DNA of 64,000 nucleotides from Rhea pennata (taxonomy: Eukaryota; Chordata; Aves; Rheiformes; Rheidae): contig NC_084682.1 in assembly GCF_028389875.1 (NCBI RefSeq), positions 4,474,001-4,538,000 on the forward strand, in the 5' to 3' direction. The position numbers and the translations under genes were made by a program. Under the pieces are notes generated by a model. It was not told the DNA's origin and did no database searches. It saw only the letters and a list, made by a program, of their open reading frames with translations. Below, piece by piece: positions 40,601 to 57,597 of this stretch (position 1 is the first letter of the stretch; every line of letters starts with the position of its first letter).

Positions 40601-43600
40601 ACAGACATCAGTGGCTTCTTCAGGTCACACAGCATGGCAACCACATAGTCTTGGATAGTGCCAGCTGCATCATAAGACTTCAAAAAATCTGGACTTTTGA
40701 ACAAAACATTAAAAAATAAAAACAATGAGGAGTGTTTCAAGGCATGAGGTAGCAAGAATATCTCCAGTGCTACAACGACCTTCAGGTATGTGTGATCTCA
40801 TCTCCTAACAAATAGTGAACCAGTAGCCTCAGTGATCAACCTATACTTTTGGGTCTTTTAATGGAATTTGTTTTCCAAGATGTTACTATAGCAGCAATAG
40901 TTAAATCCTGATGGAAGATGGAGAGAGATCGGCTTTAAGGAAATGAGCTGCCCAGATTCAAAAACACACCATTGCAAACTTGTCAGGAAGTTAATAACTA
41001 TTTGCACAACAATATCATTTTGTTGATTCTGGAGCATTTGAGAAAAATAAGAAAATTCCTGCAGCTTTAGGATCTACAAATTATATGAAAGGAAATGTAC
41101 CAAATGGTGAAACAAAACAGGAATAAACCAGCTTGGACTCAGGATCAATACAACACTGAGGTAAGATCTGGCCACATTCTTTACATCTGTTGAATACACT
41201 TTGGAAGAAATCAAGTTTTTCCCGACTTTTATATCACCTAGACTAATTGGTGAGGAAAACATCAGCTCTTTGAAAAGCATAGCATACTGAGGATTAAATT
41301 GTCTGAAATCACTGAACAGCAAGTCCTGCTGATGTCGAGTCATAAGTGAAAAATTACATCCTCTGCAAACATGCCACAACAAAGCAGACCGTCAGTTCCA
41401 TCTCACAAGGAGCTCAGTGGCTAAGGAAGGAAGGAACTGGAATTAATTTAGGGACTGTTTCTTTAGGATGTGGCAGCAAGCAGCCAAAGCAATTCTGTTA
41501 CTGTCTTAGGCACGTTTGTACTTTTAATAGACAATCTGCAAAAGGCAAAATTTCAGTGTTCAAACTGTATTATCAGACCTCATTTGAGCAGGAGATTGGA
41601 CTAGAATTACTCCAATCTTTTAACACTTCTGTTACTATACGGGCAGAGGTTTTTCTTTTTATTAAGAGATCTGTAGTATTTTTATAAGGTTAGGTTCTCT
41701 TGCATGCTTGGCTGCACACAGTTTATATTGAATATACTGGTATTTTAAATATTCTTTGACTATTTAATTAATATTATGATTGCAGAGAAATGCAGCATCT
41801 AAGCCTGTAGTGACATTAACCTGCTATAGAAATACTAACTGTCATGTAAGTTCAAGATGAGAAACTGCCAGTGAAACAGCCTGATACAAAACTCCTTCTG
41901 GAAAACAATCAAACAAACAAAAAAACCCCATACCTCTTACTTAAATACCAGTAGACCGTGGCACATCCGAATCCTGTAGCCAAGCTGATATGTGACTGTG
42001 GCTGAGGTAGAGAAGACAGGAAGCTAGGGCTGCAGCGGCCATCTTGCCAAGTAACCAGATTACTTACCTCCTCAGGCTCAAAGGTTGGGCCAGTTCCACT
42101 CTCTGTCCATTTGCAACCTAAAACACAGTGTCCGAGAAGTCCAGTGATTCCCCACAGCATAGTCTGCCCAGCATTCTTCATTTCTGGATATCCAGATAAT
42201 TTGTGCAATAAATTGGAAAAAGAACTTAAAAAGAGCCAGTAGAGATTGCATTTAAATGAATTAGTCATACTTTTCAGTCCTAGATAATATCCTAACACCA
42301 TAATCCTTTGCTAAAACAGGGAATGCTGTCCAAAGCATTCCATTTCTGCTAGCACTCCTGTGACTTAAAGGAACAAGGAACTTGCACCGTGAGATGCTAA
42401 TGATACAACTTAAATAACAGGTAACACACCAAAAATGTGCAATTTTGCTAAGAGAGGTAATGACCTGCTATGACACTGCTCACATACAAACCCTTAATTA
42501 GGATCTGTCACATCATAACCTAAGAGAGAATTGTATTAGTAGTGAACTGTATACAACAGATAGCACAGTTATTTCCACCTTTTGAGTCAAAGCGAAAGGA
42601 AATCTGGCTCTGTACTTATTAAGCAAGGGACTGCAAAGTACCCTCCTGTTATCTACAATAAAGCTTTGCTGAAGGCAAAATAGGGCTTAATTCATTTTTT
42701 TCTTCAGTTTCATCAGTCCAGCACGTTTCCTCTGAGCAGACGACACTATACCTTTGAAGTCACCTTCACATTTTTCTATGCAAAGGCTACAGCTAAGTTA
42801 TGGAAACTTTTCAGGGCTGCAAGGAACCCTCTCAGCAATGTCTGCTATTACTCCAGTCCAGTGCACTACTTCCTGCTCTGACATGCTCACTACAAGCAGT
42901 CCTGCAAGGCAGCTAGTTTATGGGTCCTGCCAGAGCAACAAACTAAACACAACTTGAGCTCAAGCATGTGATGTTTGCTAGCACTCTTCATGGCATGGTT
43001 TTGGCCTCTGACAGCTACTGCTCCCCCCAGGCATTGCCTAGCCACACTGCAAGGATAGGACAGAGTGCTGACTCTGTGAGCGAGGCTACTTTTTTTTTTT
43101 TTTTTTTTTTTGGCTGGAGGGTGGGGTAGACTTTTGTGGTACAGATGCAAGCTCTGCTGTGCCACTTGACCTCTCCTCAGCTCACAGAAGAGGCCTCAAG
43201 CTGCTTTACTTACTAGTACAAACATACCCAAAAGAGTATTTCCTGGACTGGATTCAGGGATTTGAAGTCATACTCACACAATAAAAAGCAGCAATGAAAG
43301 CTGGGTAGAATTATATGAAGCATGCAAAGAAAACATATATCTTTGGTTCCCCTTGGTTCCCTGTTCTATCAAGTCTGTTTGAATTGAATTTCCAATTGGT
43401 TTGTTTTTCTAGTTTTAAATGGATTCAAAGAAATATTATTAACCATAAATCTAACCCTAAAGGATGCTATTAAAGATGTAATTTGGGTCCCAAAGCACAT
43501 AGATTCACTTAGTCTACTCAAAGCAAATGAGAGCAAACAAACTCTCTCCCCTTACTGAATGCAAGAATTGAAACAAAAGTGACACGTGGCTTTAGGAAAT

Positions 43601-44566
43601 AAAATATTAAGCAATATTGCAAAAAAATCTATGTCTATGATGAACCCATGAGGCATTTTTACACAGCTCTTGGGACAGCTGGAAAGCAAACAATAGTTCC
43701 ATCAGCCTTTAGAAATATTTCTTCATAACAATTCTAATAGTTAAGGTAAAATTATAGCCAGTAATGAATAGCATACTATCTCTTAAAGCAATTAAGAATC
43801 TAATAACCTTTGACAAGCAGTGACCAGTACTTTTGGGAAATCTGTTCTGTGGTTTACAATAAATCTCCTTAATTTGCATAGCTTCCTCCTATTGTTATTT
43901 TAATACTTGTATAATTGCTCAGATCTTCACATTGTAAGGTAAAGAGAATAAAGACATGGAACCAGTTTCTGAAACCTGAACCAAATGCCCTAGACTTCAG
44001 TACCTTTATATCAGTTTAGTCAAGAAGAGAATCTGTCCCTGGCTCTCAAAGCTAGCAATCTAAGCCGTGAATTCTTCAAACATCCTTACTGTCACAAAGA
44101 TTATTCGAGTATGTGCACAATCAAGCCCCATATGACTACCTCACTGTGTTTGATTTCATTTCTGAGGTCCTGGTCTTTCATTCTACAAGCAGCTGTGTAT
44201 CCAGCATCATGACCATAATCCTTTTCTTTTCCTCCTCACAGAAGTATAAACAGTAAGATCAATGTAACATTAGAGGCTATGACTTACCAGAAAAAAAAAA
44301 TGCTTTGAGTTTTTTTTTGAAAATAACATAGACAGAAACCATCTTTTACCAGGCTTCAATTCTTTTCCTGCTCTGCTTTCAAATAGCATTTCTAATTAGG
44401 ATAGCAATATTCAGTGTTGGCTAGCTAATGCTGTGCATAGTCTCAAAAATCTAGTGTAGTTTATTTTTCAAGGCATACACAGAACTTAAAATTGCTACTG
44501 CAAAATCACAGGAAGGTATTAAGATACTGGACAGCAACTAGTTAAGTTTTTTATACGGTGAATAAC

Positions 44567-44598
<32 letters not shown>

Positions 44599-45792
44599 TT
44601 CACATGGTCCGGAAGTTCTTCCAGTTGGCAGCAGATAGCATATGATGGACAAACAATTGTCAAGCTACAAATATGCAATTCCTCCTTCATATTAATAGCT
44701 CTGCTGACTCTACAGGGCTCTCATAAGACTAAATCCTTTAACTGGTCTGTGTAAACATGGTTAGCTGTAGCAAGCAGCTGACATTCCAGAAACTAAAGCA
44801 AAACCTCCACAGATCGTCTACTGATTCTGTCTTCCAGAAGACCAAAGTGAACATGCAGCAATTTCCTACAAATCATTTTAGTGCTAAAAAATTATTTTCT
44901 GCATCATAATATTCAAAATAGGAATGCCAAAGAATTTATGTTACCTTGATCTCGTTTCCAAAACACAATCCCATGCATTTGTCCTGAAATACCAATGTGC
45001 CTGACACTCTGAAGTTGTTGCTGGGGTAGAGCAGCAAGGCATTCATTCAATGCTCTTATTATTTTCCAGACGTTCTGCTCCATGCCCTGCAATCATAAAG
45101 CGTTATACCAAGCATAAAGTCATCAGGATTCACTCACTGTATTTATTAAAGATGCCTACTCTAGCCAGAAGTGAACAATATAATTCATTTAGCTTAAAAA
45201 CGTACATTAGAATAACATTCACTCCTAAATTGAAAGCAATAATGCAAAAAAACACAAACCACAAAACCCCAAACTAGCAAGTTGAGACTGACATAACACC
45301 TTACACTGAAGACCAAATAATTCTTGAAATAATTTCTGATTCTAAGTTATTAATTCCATTTTTATTGCTCTTCTTTTTCCTCTCAAACATGATTACCTCA
45401 TGAAGAGGTTCTGACTTGCATGCACTCTCACTTACTCCCTCCTAAAGCCCCTCCAATTCACTTATCATTGATTTTGATGAGGCTGATGCTTCATTTCTGG
45501 ATATTCTTTTCTTAGATCTACCCAGAAAACTGATCTTCTTGGTAACCTGACCAATTCATGCCACAATGGAAACTGTATTGCAACTTCTACACTTTTAAAG
45601 ATTCAGACTACTGAAGTTTGTGACAGAAGATTACAAGCAAAAACATTTAAACATAGTCTACACACAGATGTGTACTATTCTGTATATACGTACTTTTGGC
45701 TGCATAAACATAACTGTAGGAAGTAGGTTTAATATCTCTGCTCAGGCAAGACGCCTTGGACACACTACAATACTAAGCTGGGAGAATGTTGC

Positions 45793-45832
<40 letters not shown>

Positions 45833-46674
45833 CACACACAATTTTATTTGATTTGTGCTTTATTAGATTGACTAACATAATGGATCTAAAGTCCTCTAAC
45901 AGGAATACATACTCTTGGGTATTTCAAGCAGTAATTTCCAGTTATGATTCCATCTTACACTAATGCAAAAAAGACCCTTCCAGTAGGCAAGTGGTTGTTG
46001 TTTCCTGACCAACAGCATCAAATACGAGGCAATGGTTCATGGGAGAATAGTTTCAGATTGCCTTATGACATCTCTGAGCCTACAGTGGAAGTGACGGCAG
46101 ACTTTTCCAGCAGAAAGTCTGCAGAATTAGTTTTTCTCTCTGTGGCGCCACTTAGGGAATGCTGCCACCATCCATCTCCATTTTTAAGCAATTAAAGAAT
46201 TCCTGAGGATTTACCTCTCACCTAACAAACTCATTGGTTCTTGTACTGTTTCAGTTCGACCTGACCATTTCAGCAACTTGTCAACACCTTGATCCTTCTT
46301 AAAACAGGAGGCTTTACTTGGCTTTCTTGAACAGTAAACAGAGAGCATTTTAATCCTGATCTCAGATACCCAAACACACGCAGCAACCATCTCCCTTGTT
46401 CTAGGCACCAAAACAACCCAAGAAGGACACTCAAGTTGGCACAACCTGGCTGCTCCAAGGGGAGGCCGCTGCCTGGGGGTGACCAGCGATGCCCCCCGCC
46501 ATGCCTTACCTGCGGTCCAGCGCTCGAACTGGCCGTGTGCGCCCGTATCTCCCTGGAGCAGCTCTCGGCCACCTCTCCCCCTACCACCAGGGCAGCTTTG
46601 ACGGAGGTGGTGCCCAGGTCTATGCCCAGCACGCAGGCGGCGCCACGCCTGCCCGCCGCCTCGCTGCCTGTCAT
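37662..46674 (-). CDS. SHPK: SHPK (CARKL), sedoheptulokinase (complete, 7 exons)
   Basis: SHPK is a cytosolic FGGY-family sugar kinase that makes sedoheptulose 7-phosphate from sedoheptulose and ATP, feeding the non-oxidative pentose phosphate pathway. Exons: 46674-46510, 45086-44945, 42117-41934, 40693-40541, 39419-39244, 39094-38894, 38056-37662. Frames join to 471 residues (human 478). Exon 1 has the phosphate-binding GIDLGTTSVKAAL, exon 2 ISGQMHGIVFW, exon 3 LVTWQDGRCS and exon 5 ALGDFQCSVYS with the likely catalytic Asp. Exon 6 has AASLNGGNVLATFV, and exon 7 has GSALARNEVL and the C-terminal DVDAAVGAAM. The start chosen is the first ATG in a good context (GTGGCCATGA) just before the phosphate loop. 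Position 195 is Val in LMSVQNAASWGYF where I recall Asp in human. Exon 3 uses the donor GTATGG; a competing GTAAGA a few bases earlier would break the frame. SHPK shares its promoter island with CTNS. Confidence 0.96.
39153..39164 (+). repeat. G12 homopolymer
   Basis: Twelve consecutive G residues lie in the intron between SHPK exons 5 and 6, about 60 bases before the exon 6 acceptor on the minus strand, where they read as C12. It is part of that intron's pyrimidine-rich stretch. Confidence 0.9.
43090..43111 (+). repeat. T22 homopolymer in SHPK intron 2
   Basis: A run of 22 T residues lies between SHPK exons 2 and 3. Read on the minus strand it is a poly(A) run. I see no recognisable retroposon body next to it. 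Confidence 0.9.
44567..44594 (+). repeat. A28 homopolymer in SHPK intron 2
   Basis: A run of 28 A residues follows AATAAC. It could be the tail of a short retroposed sequence or a simple repeat. No flanking target-site duplication was evident to me. Confidence 0.9.
45793..45840 (+). repeat. (TA)n/(CA)n microsatellite in SHPK intron 1
   Basis: About 38 bases of TA dinucleotides with one TG interruption pass into a short CA run. It is likely to vary in length between individuals and could extrude as a cruciform. Confidence 0.95.
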
Positions 46675-47058
46675 GGCCACCACGGCAGGGGTGGCTTTCG
46701 CCTTCGCCACCCAGGAGGCACCGCCGCTCCTCGCTGATGCCTGCCCCACGTGCTGGGGGCACACGCAGTGCTCGCGCTGGTGGTGCACGGGGACTGGGAG
46801 GACTGGGCAGACTGGGCGAGCGGCCTGGACTCTGCCCTGCGGACTCTGGCACTCAGCGCAGAGGAGGCCTCAACTCAGCAGCGCCTGCACACTTTCCCTC
46901 CATATTGAGTGTGGTGAAACCACCTTTTCCCTCCCCGGAGACCTGCGCGGCTTTCAGCGACAGCCCAACACAGAGACAAAGCCGCAACCGGCCCCCTCCC
47001 GCCGCAGGCCTCCCGCATCCCGCCTCACGGCCCCGCCGCCGCCCGCTCCGCCACACCC

Positions 47059-47069
47059 AAGATGGCGGC
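47059..47069 (+). promoter_or_regulatory. YY1-type motif
   Basis: AAGATGGCGGC matches the classic YY1 consensus, which tends to sit at or just after transcription starts of CpG-island promoters. It lies between the SHPK start codon and the CTNS first exon. Confidence 0.5.
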
Positions 47070-47136
47070 CGAGGGCGGCCGCACTGGCGCTACGCCGGCT
47101 CAGGGGCGTGAGGCGGGGAGTTGATAGGCGGCCGCC

Positions 47137-47144
47137 TCACGTGA
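47137..47144 (+). promoter_or_regulatory. CTNS: CLEAR-type E-box (TFEB/TFE3 site) of CTNS
   Basis: TCACGTGA is a palindromic E-box fitting the core of the CLEAR element (GTCACGTGAC), which TFEB-family factors bind in promoters of lysosomal genes. It lies about 60 bases upstream of the predicted CTNS first-exon donor, so close to the transcription start. CTNS is a lysosomal transporter, which makes the match meaningful. Use in vivo is inferred. Confidence 0.6.
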
Positions 47145-47202
47145 GAAGCACAAAAGGGAAGAGCCGGAGGTGCGCGGGACAGAGCTGCGGCGTTAGGAGG
47201 AG
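47145..47202 (+). other. CTNS: Predicted CTNS 5' noncoding exon
   Basis: A donor (GAG followed by GTAGGC) ends a GC-rich segment at 47202. It can splice to the acceptor TGCAG at 47701 just before the CTNS start codon. The 5' boundary is a guess, since the transcription start cannot be read from sequence alone. Confidence 0.4.
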
Positions 47203-47306
47203 GTAGGCGCCCTTTCCCGGGCACCCATCCTCGGCGCCAGCCCCCTCCCCCTTAAAGCGCGGCACGGAGCCGCTTACCCGCGCCCCCTGAGGGCGGGGTG
47301 GCGAGG

Positions 47307-47389
47307 ACTACAAGTCCCAGCGTGCACCGCGCCGGCCGCCTCGGGCGGCGGGGGCTGGCAGAGGCGCGGGGGCTGCTGAGACTTGTAGT
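47307..47389. promoter_or_regulatory. Inverted pair of ZNF143/THAP11-like sites
   Basis: On the plus strand ACTACAAGTCCCAGCGTGC (47307-47325) matches the ZNF143 consensus ACTACAANTCCCAGNATGC closely. On the minus strand ACTACAAGTCTCAGCAGCC (about 47389-47371) is a weaker copy. They face each other about 45 bases apart in what is predicted to be CTNS intron 1. Confidence 0.55.
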
Positions 47390-47711
47390 CCAGCGAGGGA
47401 AGGGAGTTGCTGAGGTGAGGGGTAGGTGCCCGGGGACTGGAGGCGGCCGCTGTGAAGGGGCAGCAGCTCTGCGGGGCAAGCTATGAGGGGAAAATGTCCC
47501 CGGGGGTCTGGGCAGAGAAAGGGGCCGAAAGGCCGGTGCCCTGTCGGGGCCGGGGGCAGGGCAGGTGGCTGAAAGTCCCTTTAGGAGGCTGGGCTGGGGA
47601 CAGGGAGCCATTTGGCGGGTGCTGCCCCTGAGGGGATGGGCTGGTGCTGCCCCCCGTAGCGTGTGGAGATGAACAAAGCTTCTTTTCCCCTCCTTCTGCA
47701 GCTCTGCCAGG

Positions 47712-54949
<7,238 letters not shown>

Positions 54950-55481
54950 CATCTCCTACCAAGATAAAAACTTTATATGGGACTTGCCTCCATCCTGGCT
55001 AAGGGATTTCAAGATGTCTCTTAACCAGCTGCCAGTAACACCAGTTCTGAGCTCTATTTACTGACAACCTTTCTGGTACAGCATACAAGCTCTTGCCTTA
55101 CCAAATGCTGATTGCCAAATGCCTTAAAGGATACCAAGCTATCTAGCCACTTACGGATGGAAGAGACTCTCATACGTGTTGAAGCTGCAAATCCAGCTTG
55201 GCTTGCGCTGTTGAAGCAATATGTGGCTCTCCTTCCACCAGCCACAGGAAGGAGAAAGATCAGGCTCACATCTTTCTGATTGTGCTTCACTTCCAAAGAG
55301 CCAGAGTTCTGGCTTCCAGAAATCTGAGATCATGTTTAATCCACCACTTAAATTGTTAATGTAGTGACAAAGGAAGTAGATCCATGGATCTAACTGCTGC
55401 TGCTGGCTCCTCGCAGACCAAATCACTGCTCATGTTGGGTGGTAACAGCAGTAACAGTACATGAAAAGGATACTGGAGGAA

Positions 55482-55690
55482 AATAAAAATATCCATGTTA
55501 GAAGCTGAACTCAAAAGAAGGCTACTGAGAAGAAACAGCAACTATATTCCAATTTCACTGAAAGCTCTTTCAGATGTGCTAAGATCAGTGCTCAGATACA
55601 TTTATCTGAATACTTCTAGTGCACTAAATTAACTTTGCTTGGTTCTGTTGACATGCCTGGAGTCATATACTGTGGATGGTAAAGAATAAA
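55482..55690 (+). terminator. CTNS: Candidate CTNS poly(A) signals
   Basis: AATAAA occurs at 55482-55487 and again at 55685-55690, about 540 and 740 bases after the CTNS stop. Either would give an ordinary 3' untranslated region. Which one is used cannot be decided from the sequence. Confidence 0.5.
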
Positions 55691-56137
55691 GATTGTCAAA
55701 GGGATTATTTCAAAGTGATCATGTTAATTAACAGTCCAATGATTAAAGTTCCTAAATACGTGTTTTTGTTCCTGGCCAACATCCTAAGGTTCCAGGTAGA
55801 GATCAAGACCTTGAGCTTGAAGGTAAGCATTCTACCTCTTTTAAAAGAAGTGGAAGGAAATCTATGCATTTGTACTTGAACAATACTTGAATACTCAAAG
55901 TTTCTCTTTTACTGGGTGTCAACCTACAGAAAACAGCTTGTTCCTCCCACCTGCTAGAGACTAGGTGAGGTTTTGAGTTCACTAACACTATGAATACCCA
56001 ACAGTAAAACCAGATGCTAGCCTCAGTTTCTAAGACTGCATTTTGTTGATATAGCCCAAAATGCACTTGGAAAAAAAGATGCCCCAGCTGGAGGCATTCA
56101 AATATGTAAAGACACAGCTCAGGAAATCCAGCTTTGT
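55691..56137. other. Gap between the convergent CTNS and TAX1BP3 3' ends
   Basis: If the poly(A) signals named in the neighbouring entries are used, only about 450 bases separate the two convergent transcripts. I see no other feature in the gap. Confidence 0.4.
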
Positions 56138-56143
56138 TTTATT
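56138..56143 (-). terminator. TAX1BP3: Candidate TAX1BP3 poly(A) signal
   Basis: AATAAA on the minus strand lies about 1.45 kb after the TAX1BP3 stop, giving a long 3' untranslated region (about 56120-57597). No canonical AATAAA closer to the stop was noticed. Variant hexamers such as ATTAAA near 56866 could also be used. Confidence 0.45.
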
Positions 56144-57597
56144 GTGTGTAAAATCAAGTGACATAGCAGTACAAATAGCAGTGTATCTTTATAGTAACAA
56201 AAATAACTTCAGCTTGAAAGCCTTAAAATTTATCACTGAATTCTTAATAGTTACAAAATTCAAAAGCAGTATTGTAATAGTTCAATAGATAGAAAAATGG
56301 TAAACAGGCATCTGCTGGTGTGTTCAGAACAGTCTGAGATGCATTAATCACAATATACCTACATGGCACAGCAGTAATGTACTGAATAAGTTAGTCTGCC
56401 ATCTCCTCATGTTCTATTTACAACAGCTTACCTGAAGGCTGCGCAAGGAAAGTATGGATATGTATAAATCAACTGAGGTGGATTAAGAACTCCAGTTTTC
56501 AGATAATTGTAAAGCTAGCTGGTAACAAACCACTGAGGATGCTAGATAAATAACTTAGCTTTGCAGCAAGAATCTTAAATTCTGTAGTATGTAATTGATT
56601 TAAAAAACTTAATGGCTTACTAGATGTTTAAATTTGGTCAAGAGGCACTTATGCAAGTTACTGGCATATTCATCTCTTCTATCCAATACATCAGTAATTT
56701 AAGGAAAGTAATCTTCTACAAGATGCAACCCAAAATCCATCCCCTCCACCTGATGTCTGATAGAAGTGGTGTAGAGAACAGGAGACTACAGATAAAGAGT
56801 AACCCTTTTGGTAAGTCCAACAATAGTATCTTCTTTATCTGCACATACTGCTCTGTATTCCTATCATTTAATCTTGATTCATTTGGTGTTACTAATTACT
56901 AAGGAACAAGAAGAAATTAGGTTTCACTCTGATAACAAAGCTGAATTGTAGTGTGTAAGAGATTTTAGTGCACTTCAAAGGTATAAATCTAACTCTTCTG
57001 TATTAGTCAGTTGTCTCTTGTCTGAAGAAGCTGCTCTATGTGGGGAACTTCTGCAGTAAACCATAATGCCCAAACCCTTCAGCATACTGTCTAGCTAGCA
57101 CACAGTGTGAGATTAGTACAGTGCTCCTCCTCACAGCAGTGTTCAACTCTTAATTGGCATTTTAACTTGATTGCACAGGAGGACAGGGCAGCTTGCATCT
57201 AAAAGCTCGAGTATGGCAAACCCCCTAATCTTCTTTGGCAGAAATCCTATTTCCTTTTGAAGTGGGAAGCTTCTGTGCTACAGAAGAATCTTGTCAAAGT
57301 TGAGGCTCCTCCAGTTGCTTCCTTAAGTAACTAGCATTAGTCCTGTCCTCCTGAAAACCATGGCTACTATAGGATCATTTCATGTACCTGCAGGGAAGAC
57401 CTTAGAGAAGCACTCTGCTTAGGGGACTAGAATTTTACTACTGTCAGTTACACCAGAGGAAAAAAAAATAGTGTTTACCACAGGTAGGAACATGCACTCC
57501 TTCCAGACAGCCTGCTCAGGTCTAGTATTTGCTTCCTTGCTTCATATCCAATCTATGTCTCTCTCCCTCCCCAACCCTTCCCCATCCTCATGATTGA

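Larger units (their letters stand above)
46430..47700. promoter_or_regulatory. CpG island with the SHPK/CTNS head-to-head promoter
   Basis: GC and CpG content rise sharply here compared with the AT-rich flanks. The island covers SHPK exon 1 on the minus strand, and on the plus strand the first noncoding exon, first intron and start exon of CTNS. No TATA box is placed near either gene start. Visible motifs are a YY1-like AAGATGGCGGC (47059-47069), a TCACGTGA E-box (47137-47144) and an inverted pair of ZNF143-like sites (about 47307-47325 and 47371-47389). Two genes about 1 kb apart from start codon to start codon, in opposite directions, imply a bidirectional promoter. Confidence 0.8.

Noticed and set aside
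42890-43165. Minus-strand frame with a poly-Lys run
   Set aside because: The Lys run is the T22 homopolymer read in reverse; nothing else supports a gene.
44567-44594. A28 run considered as the tail of a recent retroposed gene copy
   Set aside because: No cDNA-like sequence, LINE body or target duplication was seen before it.
46436-47206. 256-codon open frame on the plus strand across SHPK exon 1
   Set aside because: It is antisense to SHPK exon 1 in a CpG island, rich in Arg, Pro and Ala, and has no recognisable domain. GC-rich DNA has few stops.
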